This document shows, in pieces, positions 1 to 5,861 of a stretch of DNA of 10,046 bases. Source of the DNA: Verrucomicrobiales bacterium (GTDB lineage: Bacteria > Verrucomicrobiota > Verrucomicrobiia > Verrucomicrobiales > SLCJ01); NCBI GenBank assembly GCA_007125835.1, contig SLCJ01000126.1, forward strand, positions 1 to 10,046, given 5' to 3'. The translations under genes and the position numbers were made by a program. The notes beneath the pieces were generated by a model, which did not search any database, was not told where the DNA came from, and was given only the letters and a program-made list of their open reading frames with translations. Numbering within the stretch: the first letter of the stretch is position 1; each line of letters opens with the position of its first letter.

Positions 1-536
1 CCTTCGATATCTCAGGCGGGTTCCTCGCCCCCTATCTCGGAGAGAATGGCGAAGTGGGCCGCTGCCCGCTGCTCGCCCACGTGTCCAAAAGCTCCAGCAC
101 CTTTGAAGAGGGAACCGGCGGCTACGGATACAATTCCCAATACATCGGCGGCATGCCCGGTGGCGCATTCGATCGTGCCACCGGCCTGCGCATTTCGCGC
201 ACCGTCCTCAATATCGACCACCCTTCCCGAACGGTGATGTTTGCGACCACCGCCTATGCCCGGCGCGATGGCATCCAGGAATATCCCTTTGCCGAACCAC
301 CCTACTGGGACTTCGGCGACGGCCCCTCCGGCCGCCGCCCTTCACCCACCGTGCACTTTCGCGCCAATGGCAAGGCCTTGATCGCCTGGGCCGATGGCAG
401 CGTCTCCGCAGAACCCATGTCCCCGCGCAGCCCCGGCACCAACCCCCACGGCGGCGACGCCGACGAGCACAACCTCGGCTGGTTCGGACCCGACGAGGAA
501 AACGGATACTGGAACCCCAGGCGCATGAATCCATAG
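1..536 (+). CDS. H-Xn-DG pseudopilin-like protein, C-terminal part (5' end outside window)
   Basis: The reading frame is open from the first full codon at position 3 to a TAG stop at 534-536, giving 177 visible residues. The N-terminal part, where a prepilin methylation signal and hydrophobic helix would lie, is off the window. Two features match the large family of type II secretion pseudopilin-like proteins with a C-terminal 'H-X9-DG' processing-associated domain. One is a Gly-Arg-Cys-Pro segment near the start of the visible part. The other is a late block reading VHFRANGKALIAWADGSV. In this copy the His-to-Asp-Gly spacing is 12 residues, not 9. The tail is rich in Gly, Pro, Asp and Asn (PHGGDADEHNLGWFGPDEENGYW). 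Family members are abundant in Verrucomicrobiota and Planctomycetota and are thought to be envelope or secreted proteins, but individual functions are mostly unknown. The assignment rests on the C-terminal motif only. Confidence 0.7.
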   Translation, partial: FDISGGFLAPYLGENGEVGRCPLLAHVSKSSSTFEEGTGGYGYNSQYIGGMPGGAFDRATGLRISRTVLNIDHPSRTVMFATTAYARRDGIQEYPFAEPPYWDFGDGPSGRRPSPTVHFRANGKALIAWADGSVSAEPMSPRSPGTNPHGGDADEHNLGWFGPDEENGYWNPRRMNP

Positions 537-751
537 CCGAAACGCCTTTCCGCCAATCAGAGAGCTTCTTGTTGGAGCCGAAGGGATAAAATACCATTTC
601 CATCCCTTTGTTCGCTTCCGGCCACCGGAGGGATTCGCAGGCAATCCGGCTTGCCCACAGCCTGCGTCCATGCGACAGATGGCTCCGCGCCTCGCTACGG
701 GTACGGACGCAAACACCAAGTCCACACCCACCTCCCTTCCCCTCCCCTCAC
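537..751. other. Intergenic leader region of ugd
   Basis: This 215-bp gap separates the pseudopilin-like gene from ugd. A -10-like hexamer TAAAAT lies at 587-592, but no convincing -35 box stands at the usual distance. A short inverted repeat (GGCAA 640-644 / TTGCC 651-655, 6-nt loop) follows. The last 30 bases before the ugd start are almost pure pyrimidine (C/T blocks), so there is no Shine-Dalgarno sequence. The frame stays open upstream of ATG 752, but that stretch has no protein character and the dehydrogenase fold begins at the chosen ATG. Confidence 0.4.
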
Positions 752-2059
752 ATGAAACTGACCATCATCGGATCCGGATATGTCGGTCTGACCACAGGAG
801 CCTGCTTCGCCGAAGTGGGCCATGAAGTCGTCTGCGTCGACAACAACGAACAGAAAGTCGCCACCCTCCTCGAAGGGCGCATCCCCATCTACGAACCCGG
901 CTTGGAGGAACTTGTGCACCGCAATGTCGCGGCGGGACGCCTCCGATTCACCACGTCCACCCCGGAGGGCGTGGCCCACGGCACCGTCGTCTTCATTGCC
1001 GTGCCCACGCCTCCCCAGCCGGATGGCTCGGTCGACCTCACTTACATCGAGCGCGTCGCCCGTGAAATTGCCACCTCGCTCACCCCGGATCTCGGCTATC
1101 GCGTCATCGTCGACAAATCCACGGTGCCCGTCAAAACCGGCGAAAAAGTCGCCGATACCGTACGCCGCTACGCCCCGGACGGAGTCGAATTCGATGTCGT
1201 TTCCAATCCTGAATTCCTCCGAGAAGGCAGCGCCGTCGGCGACCTCATGGAGCCTGACCGCATCGTCATCGGAGCCAACTCCGACCGCGCCATCGCCGAG
1301 ATGCAGCGCGTCTATTCCCCCTTCGTCGCACCCGTGCTGATCACTGATATCAACTCCGCGGAGCTGATCAAACACGCCGCAAATTCCTTCCTCGCCCTGA
1401 AAATCTCATACATCAACCACGTCGCCCGCATCTGCGAAGCCTCCGGTGCCGACGTCGAGAAAGTGGCCGACGGCATCGGCATGGACGAACGCATCGGCCG
1501 CTCGTTCCTCAATGCCGGACTCGGCTATGGCGGCTCCTGCTTCCCGAAAGACATCGCCGCCTTCATCCACATCGCCGACCAGCTCGGCACCCCCTTCACT
1601 CTGCTCAAGGAAGTGCAGGCCATCAATGGCAGCATGGTCAGCCATTTTATCGACAAGATCCGCGAGAAGCTCTGGGTTTTTCAGGACAAGAAGATCGCCG
1701 TCTGGGGCCTCGCCTTCAAAGCCAACACCGACGATGTTCGCTCGTCCGTGGCCATCGAACTCATCCGCCGCCTCGCCGCCGAGGGCGCTCAAATCTCTGC
1801 CTCCGACCCCAAGGCCCTCGATACCGCCCGCGCCGCCGGCCTGCCAGACACCGTCACCCTCTGCGAATCCCCGCTCGAAGCCGCACAAGGGGCCGAAGCC
1901 CTCGTCATCGCCACCGAATGGCTGCACTTCGCCGACGTGGACTTCCACGAGGTCCGCAAACAAATGCACACACCGCTTGTCTTCGACGGACGCAACCTGC
2001 TCGACCCGTCCGCCATGCGTCACCTTGGCTTCGAATACCACAGCATCGGACGCCCCTGA
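752..2059 (+). CDS. ugd: UDP-glucose 6-dehydrogenase
   Basis: This 435-residue protein oxidises UDP-glucose twice with NAD+ to UDP-glucuronate, the precursor for acidic exopolysaccharide, capsule and other uronic-acid glycans in the cytoplasm. The N-terminal Rossmann domain opens with GSGYVG (residues 7-12). Further family motifs are the DKSTVPV segment (121-127), NPEFLREG (152-159, including the Glu that takes part in catalysis in this family) and GYGGSCFPKD with the catalytic thiol at Cys263. A C-terminal UDP-binding domain with a second Rossmann-like fold follows (from about residue 310). Length and motif order are typical of bacterial single-chain UDP-glucose dehydrogenases (about 430-450 residues). 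The start at ATG 752 is chosen because MKLTIIGSGYVG begins the Rossmann fold directly; a longer in-frame extension back to 608 carries no family sequence. No other polysaccharide gene is adjacent, so the glycan it serves cannot be named. GDP-mannose dehydrogenase is the main alternative, but the full-length pattern fits UDP-glucose better. Confidence 0.93.
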   Translation: MKLTIIGSGYVGLTTGACFAEVGHEVVCVDNNEQKVATLLEGRIPIYEPGLEELVHRNVAAGRLRFTTSTPEGVAHGTVVFIAVPTPPQPDGSVDLTYIERVAREIATSLTPDLGYRVIVDKSTVPVKTGEKVADTVRRYAPDGVEFDVVSNPEFLREGSAVGDLMEPDRIVIGANSDRAIAEMQRVYSPFVAPVLITDINSAELIKHAANSFLALKISYINHVARICEASGADVEKVADGIGMDERIGRSFLNAGLGYGGSCFPKDIAAFIHIADQLGTPFTLLKEVQAINGSMVSHFIDKIREKLWVFQDKKIAVWGLAFKANTDDVRSSVAIELIRRLAAEGAQISASDPKALDTARAAGLPDTVTLCESPLEAAQGAEALVIATEWLHFADVDFHEVRKQMHTPLVFDGRNLLDPSAMRHLGFEYHSIGRP

Positions 2060-2156
2060 GCAGTCGGCAATAGCCCCTAATATTTGCCTGCCATTTATTG
2101 ATCGCCCCATCCTCACCGAACTCTGCGACCTCCGACACGGTGCGTCACCCAGTGGA

Positions 2157-2173
2157 GGCGGTTTGAAACCGCC
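2157..2173. repeat. 17-bp palindrome (8-bp arms, 1-nt centre)
   Basis: GGCGGTTT at 2157-2164 and AAACCGCC at 2166-2173 are perfect inverted arms around a single G. The element lies about 100 bp past the ugd stop. It could form a hairpin on either strand or act as a protein-binding site. There is no T-tract on either side, so a classic intrinsic terminator is unlikely. A repetitive extragenic palindrome is the preferred reading. Confidence 0.5.
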
Positions 2174-2430
2174 CCCCAGCACCCCCTTCTTACCACCCGC
2201 AAAGTGAATCTTGGGCGGCTGATGGGTTGGTTTGACCGCCACATCCCCCAAAAAAGCGCCAGAGGACTGGTCGCACTCCAAGACGCTGCCGCGACTGGAT
2301 AGCGTGTGAGCGCGCCGACGTGGAGGCGATCATTGGTCGCCTTCCCGCGGAGCGAAACAGCGTCTGAGAAACCTCCGGCACGCAAGCGCGGTGGTAAGAC
2401 GCAAGTGGAGGATCGAGAGCTACACCGGGC

Positions 2431-2458
2431 TGGATCGTAGCGCACCCCCGCCGATCCA
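2431..2458. repeat. Inverted repeat downstream of the coiled-coil gene
   Basis: TGGATCG (2431-2437) and CGATCCA (2452-2458) are perfect 7-bp arms around a 14-nt loop. On the minus strand this lies about 45 nt past the stop of the 2502-2816 gene, where a terminator for the cassette would be expected. No run of T follows, so a terminator role is only possible, not shown. Confidence 0.35.
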
Positions 2459-2501
2459 ACGCCTTTTGGCCCCAGCAGATCCCCGAAGATCATCGCCCCC
2501 T

Positions 2502-2816
2502 CTACTCTGGCTCCGGTGTCTCCCCCTCAAGCTCACGGATCCGAGACTCCAGCCTCTCGTTTTCCCGCTTCAGCACCTCATTCTCAAGATCAAGGTAGCC
2601 AATCCTAAGCTCGAGCATCCTGACCCTCAACTGGCGTTCCCTTATCGCATCATGTTCGTTTTCTGCAATCAGTCGGCTTTTAAAATCTCCAAAAATCACA
2701 ATCCACAAAGTCGTCAAACCAACCAAAAAAAGCACGAAGAACTCATTTCTCTTTCTCTGAATTTGGAACGGCTCGTCATTCGAGCGAAGATTCATCTTGT
2801 CGCTGTCCCTTTCCAT
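2502..2816 (-). CDS. Small single-pass membrane protein with coiled-coil tail (unknown)
   Basis: This is an unrecognised 104-residue protein. A charged N-terminus (residues 1-25) precedes one hydrophobic segment (about 26-43, FFVLFLVGLTTLWIVIF). A highly charged heptad-rich stretch follows (about 46-97, with Leu/Ile/Val at repeating positions among Glu and Arg) and then an acidic end (GETPEPE). This layout of short cytoplasmic N-terminus, one helix and extracytoplasmic coiled coil resembles the topology of FtsB/FtsL/DivIC divisome proteins, but no family-specific sequence was recognised. ATG 2816 has a GGAAAG about 10 nt upstream. An in-frame TTG at 2834 and an ATG at 2795 are alternative starts. 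The gene lies 42 bp downstream of a second protein of the same layout. Residues about 63-82 are encoded by a 56-bp sequence repeated exactly at 3899-3954. The heptad pattern runs through that segment unbroken, so this copy looks native. Confidence 0.65.
   Translation of the reverse strand: MERDSDKMNLRSNDEPFQIQRKRNEFFVLFLVGLTTLWIVIFGDFKSRLIAENEHDAIRERQLRVRMLELRIGYLDLENEVLKRENERLESRIRELEGETPEPE
2573..2628. repeat. 56-bp exact direct repeat, copy 1 (within coiled-coil gene)
   Basis: This is identical over 56 bases, and in the same orientation, to 3899-3954; matching stops at once on both sides. It encodes part of the coiled coil of the 2502-2816 gene, and the heptad pattern continues on both sides of it, so this is probably the source copy. 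Confidence 0.95.
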
Positions 2817-2858
2817 TTTTTCAGATCTTTCCAATTCGTTGCGCCTCAGGACGAGGGT

Positions 2859-3113
2859 TCAATCCTCCTCACTTGCTACATTATTCATATTCTGCCTTAC
2901 CATATTCAATCTCTTCTCCATCTCCTCCACTTCCCTTTCCATTTCCTCAAGTTTATCCCTGTCACCCCCCTCTGCGGCAAGTTCCCTGTATTCTATCACA
3001 TCAAATATAGCAAACAACAACAGAACAGCGATTGCACCCAACCACGCATTCCGAGAACCGGTTTTCTTCTCCGGCCCGAATCTCTCGTCGTTATCTTGAA
3101 AGGGATCGCTCAT
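2859..3113 (-). CDS. Small single-pass membrane protein with acidic coiled-coil tail (unknown)
   Basis: This is an unrecognised 84-residue protein. Residues 1-22 are polar and charged. A single hydrophobic helix spans about 24-41 (AWLGAIAVLLLFAIFDVI). Residues about 51-78 form a short Glu/Arg/Lys-rich coiled coil, and the end is acidic (SEED). The order of parts matches the neighbouring 104-residue protein without clear sequence identity, so the two may be partners or distant paralogues. ATG 3113 is the only sensible start; AAGG lies very close upstream. The gene sits 49 bp after the small secreted protein gene and 42 bp before the 104-residue gene on the same strand, which supports one transcript. 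Its base composition is AT-richer than the flanking enzyme genes. A FtsB/FtsL-like role is a topology-only guess. Confidence 0.65.
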   Translation of the reverse strand: MSDPFQDNDERFGPEKKTGSRNAWLGAIAVLLLFAIFDVIEYRELAAEGGDRDKLEEMEREVEEMEKRLNMVRQNMNNVASEED

Positions 3114-3162
3114 TCGCCTTAAATATCAGGCCCGGGCAGAATGTGTAAGATATAACAAAAAT

Positions 3163-3612
3163 TTATTTTTCATTGGCAATTCCTTTCAAATTCATTTCAA
3201 GAAAAAGGAGCGATTCTTTATTTTGACCCAGCACCTTAACACGAATTGCTCGTGCATCAGAAATCCTTTGTTTTGAAAATTTAAACGCAGACATCCCAAG
3301 AAAACGATTGAGCATTTCCTCCGCCGGCTCGGCTGCAATCACATCTTCAGGACTGCCATTGATACTCCTGTCCCCTCCCAAAAACTCGATGGACACGGTA
3401 GCAGTTGGGACGGGAAAGTCCTCCGAGAAATATGCGATAGAAAGCATTTCTGATTCCTCGCAGTTCATGATGTAAAGAATCACTCCCCCCGAGTGCACAG
3501 ACATCATCTCCTCGCCAAGATCCTTGTCGTTCATATGCCGAGCCACGGTCTCGGTAAAGTCCGCATAGCAGGTCATTGTGGATAAGGCGAGGAAGGCAAA
3601 GATCTTTTTCAT
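3163..3612 (-). CDS. Small secreted protein (unknown)
   Basis: This is an unrecognised 149-residue protein. It opens with a Sec signal peptide: MKK, a hydrophobic core (IFAFLALSTM) and a probable signal peptidase I cleavage after Ala17 (TCYA/DF). The Cys at 15 is not in a good lipobox. The mature part (about 132 residues) is mixed alpha/beta in character, with a hydrophobic strand-like piece SGGVILYIMN (41-50), one Cys (51) and a basic C-terminal third. Part of the mature domain (SIEFLGG at 74-80, later RAIRVKVLG at 121-129) looks like beta-strands. ATG 3612 is chosen because it starts the signal peptide; the frame extends upstream to 3699 without protein-like sequence. It appears to be the first gene of a three-gene minus-strand cassette, with two membrane coiled-coil proteins following. 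An eight-C run on the coding strand ends 12 nt before the start. Confidence 0.65.
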   Translation of the reverse strand: MKKIFAFLALSTMTCYADFTETVARHMNDKDLGEEMMSVHSGGVILYIMNCEESEMLSIAYFSEDFPVPTATVSIEFLGGDRSINGSPEDVIAAEPAEEMLNRFLGMSAFKFSKQRISDARAIRVKVLGQNKESLLFLEMNLKGIANEK

Positions 3613-3930
3613 CTTGTTTTTATTGGGGGGGGAGTGCAGGTTTACACGAAGGAAGGATTTTACAGCCGATGCCACGATGTGCATCCCGAAGCGCAGCACT
3701 GCTGCGTAGACATGCCTGATTCCGGACCCACCACGGCGGCACGCGACAGATGTCCCTCCGGCATGGGCTGTGCTTCGGGGTGTCGCCTCTCCAGGTTTTC
3801 CCGGCGATTCATGGTGGAAGTGTATCCTGAAATCAGCCTCGGTTTCAAGTCAGAAGTTCGCTGTTTTTGGGAGTTGCGGGGGATTTGAGATGGCTAATGC
3901 ACCTCATTCTCAAGATCAAGGTAGCCAATC
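3613..3930. other. 318-bp gap between hydrolase and small secreted protein gene
   Basis: No credible gene lies here. The gap holds an eight-G run (3625-3632), a 15-bp palindrome (3692-3706), a long imperfect inverted repeat (3682-3696 / 3768-3782) and the start of the second 56-bp repeat copy (3899-3954). It should contain the promoter of the minus-strand cassette; a TAAAAT-like hexamer can be read on the minus strand near 3656-3661, but it has no good -35 partner. A 62-codon minus-strand frame at 3660-3848 has no domain character and runs through the palindromes. Confidence 0.45.
3682..3782. repeat. Imperfect inverted repeat with inner palindrome
   Basis: The 15-nt arms at 3682-3696 and 3768-3782 pair at 13 of 15 positions around a loop of about 70 nt. 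The left arm overlaps a perfect 15-bp palindrome (CGCAGCA, one C, TGCTGCG; 3692-3706). Shorter complementary pieces lie inside the loop (CATGCC near 3711 and GGCATG near 3760). It could be a structured leader of the minus-strand cassette, a remnant of a small repeat element with inverted ends, or chance. Confidence 0.35.
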
Positions 3931-3954
3931 CTAAGCTCGAGCATCCTGACCCTC
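3899..3954. repeat. 56-bp exact direct repeat, copy 2 (hydrolase 3' end)
   Basis: This is identical over 56 bases to 2573-2628 in the same orientation. It supplies the last seven codons (EGQDARA) and the TAG stop of the alpha/beta hydrolase, read one base out of phase relative to the coiled-coil gene. This is probably the derived copy. Confidence 0.95.
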
Positions 3955-4710
3955 CAGTCCGGCCCGGACCTTATCCAGCCACTCCACAAGAGCGGAAATC
4001 ATCTGCTTCTTGTGAGACGGCTCGTTGAACGAATGATCCGCCCCCTCGATCAGAACCATCTCCACATCCTCTCCACGGGTATCACGGACAAGTTTGCTGT
4101 CGTCGGGCAGCACCACATCATCGGCAGTGCCATGAATCAGCAACCATGGCACCGTCACGGCTTTGGCATGGGGCAACACACTGCCGATCATCTCACAAAG
4201 ATCCGTCATGAAAGCGCCGGACAGCGGGCACTCCGGTTCATCCCACATCGTGCCCTTGTCCGGCTCGACCTCGCCGAATTCGGCCAAAGCAAAGCGGCGG
4301 GTGTCCACCATCCCGGCAAGCGAAACCAGCGCGCGAATGCGCGGGTCCTGCGACGCCAGCATCACGGCTACCGCCGCACCCATACTATGCCCCACCACCA
4401 CGATGTGCCCGTATCCTGCGGCAGCCGCCGCATCGATCACCGCACGCAGATCATCACATTCCTTGGTTGGGGTTGCAGCGCGGAAGTCTCCTTCGGACGC
4501 GCCATTTCCTGCAAAGGAAAAGCGCAGGGTGTCATACCCGCTTTCGTTCAGGGCGCGGGCGGTGTCGGCGACCACAGGACGGTCGAGATTGCCCGTGACA
4601 CCATGGGCAAGGACGACGAGATGGCCTTCGTGCCTGCGGGAGCCGATTCCAGCCTCAAAGCGAGAGTCGAGGCGTTCGTTTGCTGAATTGCGGATGGGTT
4701 GTTCGATCAT
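3931..4710 (-). CDS. Alpha/beta hydrolase (serine esterase/acylhydrolase-like)
   Basis: This is a 259-residue cytoplasmic alpha/beta-hydrolase fold protein with no signal peptide. A full catalytic set can be read: an oxyanion HGV segment at residues 36-38, the nucleophile elbow GHSMG with Ser109, an acid at Asp197 in HGTADDVV, and the base His226 in GADHSF. The overall pattern (LAHGVTGN, LRFSFAGNGASEG, HGTADDVV) matches the broad group of serine aminopeptidase S33/carboxylesterase-like hydrolases. The substrate cannot be told from sequence. ATG 4710 is chosen because it lies 10 bp after the stop of the upstream dehydrogenase; a longer frame to 4782 overlaps that gene. No Shine-Dalgarno sequence is visible, so translational coupling is likely. 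Tight spacing indicates an operon with the dehydrogenase. The final seven residues and stop come from a 56-bp repeat shared with the coiled-coil gene, so the original C-terminus has probably been replaced; the core domain is complete. Confidence 0.88.
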   Translation of the reverse strand: MIEQPIRNSANERLDSRFEAGIGSRRHEGHLVVLAHGVTGNLDRPVVADTARALNESGYDTLRFSFAGNGASEGDFRAATPTKECDDLRAVIDAAAAAGYGHIVVVGHSMGAAVAVMLASQDPRIRALVSLAGMVDTRRFALAEFGEVEPDKGTMWDEPECPLSGAFMTDLCEMIGSVLPHAKAVTVPWLLIHGTADDVVLPDDSKLVRDTRGEDVEMVLIEGADHSFNEPSHKKQMISALVEWLDKVRAGLEGQDARA

Positions 4711-4720
4711 GGGGAAATTT

Positions 4721-5617
4721 TCAGGCTGAAGCGTTTGGGCCGCGTCCGGGGAAGGTGAGCTCGGCCACACCCGACTTATCAAGTTCGCCTAGTCCGAGAT
4801 CAATCAATCGCTGATATTGCGCCAATGTGGCCTCAGCCAGCGGCGTGTGGACGCCGGCCTCATTCGCCAGGGCCAGCGCAATGCCCGAATCCTTCGCCGC
4901 ATGGGCGGCTGAAAAGAAGCAGTCGTGATCGCGTTGGATCATGTCGTCGGCGTCGGTCGCAAGGACGCGGGAATTGGCTCCCGTCTGCCGGAAAACCTCA
5001 CACAGCATGCCGAGATCAAGCCCGAGAGCGGCACCGAGACCCAGTCCTTCGGCGAGAGCCGCCGTGTTGATGTTCATCACCATATTCACCAGGGCCTTCA
5101 CCTCCGAGGCCTTGCCCAGCGGACCAATATGGAGAAGCGCCGCGCTCAGATCCTCGAGCAGCTGCCTCTGCCCGGCGAACACACTCTCCTCACCCCCGAT
5201 CATGAGAAACAACTCGCCATTCCGCGCCTGAGGAATGCTGGATGCCATACAGGCCTCCAGGCAGGCCCCCCCCGCCGCTTTCGCCGCTTCCCCAATGCGT
5301 GGGTGAATCCCGGGACTCAGCGTCGCACAATTGATGAACACGCGGGCCTCGGCAAACTCAAGCAAATTTCCGCTGTCAAAGAAGATCGCCTCCATGGCCA
5401 TGTCGTCACTCACCACTGTGAGAATCACATCCGCCGCCTTGGCCACCGCTGCCGGTGTGGACGCCGCCTCCGCACCCAACTCCCCGGCCATGGCTGCAGT
5501 GAGCGCCACATCCACGTCAAACACACTCGACACCACCCATCCCTTGTCCTTGAGGCAACGGGCCATGTTGCCACCCATTCGCCCGAGGCCCACGATTCCG
5601 ATCTTTTGTTGTTTCAT
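4721..5617 (-). CDS. NAD(P)-dependent beta-hydroxyacid dehydrogenase (3-hydroxyisobutyrate dehydrogenase family)
   Basis: This 298-residue enzyme of the 6-phosphogluconate/3-hydroxyisobutyrate dehydrogenase superfamily should oxidise or reduce a small beta-hydroxyacid or related semialdehyde. The N-terminal Rossmann domain begins KIGIVGLGRMGGNMA with the dinucleotide motif GLGRMG (10-15). The C-terminal helical domain carries the catalytic Lys174 and Asn178 (KALVNMVMN) and the conserved KDSGIALALANEAG stretch (242-255). The substrate-side motifs deviate: CATLSPG (97-103) in place of the usual Ser-Thr-x-x-Pro pattern, and CMASSIPQARNGEL (123-136) in place of the usual Pro-Val-Ser-Gly-Gly/Ser. 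The substrate may therefore differ from 3-hydroxyisobutyrate; glyoxylate/succinic-semialdehyde reductase-type activity is another option. ATG 5617 starts the Rossmann fold directly; the frame extends to 5755 without family sequence. It lies 10 bp upstream of the hydrolase gene, and the two are probably co-transcribed. Confidence 0.88.
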   Translation of the reverse strand: MKQQKIGIVGLGRMGGNMARCLKDKGWVVSSVFDVDVALTAAMAGELGAEAASTPAAVAKAADVILTVVSDDMAMEAIFFDSGNLLEFAEARVFINCATLSPGIHPRIGEAAKAAGGACLEACMASSIPQARNGELFLMIGGEESVFAGQRQLLEDLSAALLHIGPLGKASEVKALVNMVMNINTAALAEGLGLGAALGLDLGMLCEVFRQTGANSRVLATDADDMIQRDHDCFFSAAHAAKDSGIALALANEAGVHTPLAEATLAQYQRLIDLGLGELDKSGVAELTFPGRGPNASA

Positions 5618-5861
5618 CCGCCACGAATACCAGACCCGCCGGAATACGCAAGCACGAACAAGACATCGCATATTGGCAAAACAAAGACCCATCCTCGACT
5701 CGCACCCGGGATGTCCCATCCACGCCAAAACCGACAAACCACCCCACGCCACCACGAGCCCCTGTGGCGGCGTCCCTATGAGCGCCGGACCTTGACACCT
5801 TCACAGCTGCCCCGTCTTTTGCCGTTGCCACCAGAGCCGCTATGGGCCTGAGCGCTCCGGC
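5618..5861. other. 244-bp gap between tatC and the dehydrogenase gene
   Basis: No gene is visible. The gap should hold the end of the tatC transcript and the promoter of the dehydrogenase-hydrolase pair on the minus strand, but no clear -35/-10 pair was found. An 18-nt near-palindrome (5845-5862, GGCC arms plus an inner GAGC/GCTC) touches the tatC stop codon; it has no T-run and is only a weak terminator candidate. Confidence 0.4.

Larger units (their letters stand above)
2060..2501. other. 442-bp non-coding region rich in short palindromes
   Basis: No credible gene lies here; open frames on both strands are low-complexity and lack domain character. Three inverted repeats are visible: a 17-bp near-continuous palindrome at 2157-2173, GGCGA/TCGCC at 2326-2342, and TGGATCG/CGATCCA at 2431-2458. 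The heptamer GTGGAGG recurs at 2152, 2321 and 2405. The base composition is high-GC, unlike the AT-richer genes that follow. The stretch lies between the ends of two converging genes, ugd (+) and the small coiled-coil gene (-), where transcription stop signals would be expected, but no hairpin is followed by a T-run. The look of the sequence suggests a dispersed intergenic repeat family; that is inference. Confidence 0.5.

Noticed and set aside
2066..2088. GGCAA/TTGCC inverted repeat just past the ugd stop as terminator
   Set aside because: Only five paired bases around a 13-nt loop and no T-run.
2113..2493. A 126-codon minus-strand frame in the intergenic region past ugd
   Set aside because: Arg/Ser/Gly-rich low-complexity translation running through palindromes, with no recognisable fold. 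Better explained as open frame in GC-rich repeat DNA.
2391..3122. A 243-codon plus-strand open frame opposite the small-gene cassette
   Set aside because: It is rich in Leu, Pro, Ser and His with no domain character, and lies antisense to three minus-strand frames that have a clear signal peptide, membrane helices and coiled coils.
3660..3848. A 62-codon minus-strand frame upstream of the secreted protein gene
   Set aside because: No domain or signal, and it runs through the inverted repeats. Probably leader DNA.
2573..3954. The 56-bp repeats as a CRISPR array or insertion-sequence ends
   Set aside because: Only two copies, 1.27 kb apart, in direct orientation. There are no regular spacers, no transposase gene and no terminal inverted repeats.
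4925..5851. A 308-codon plus-strand frame opposite the dehydrogenase
   Set aside because: His/Arg/Pro-rich antisense translation. The minus strand encodes a complete dehydrogenase with all core motifs.
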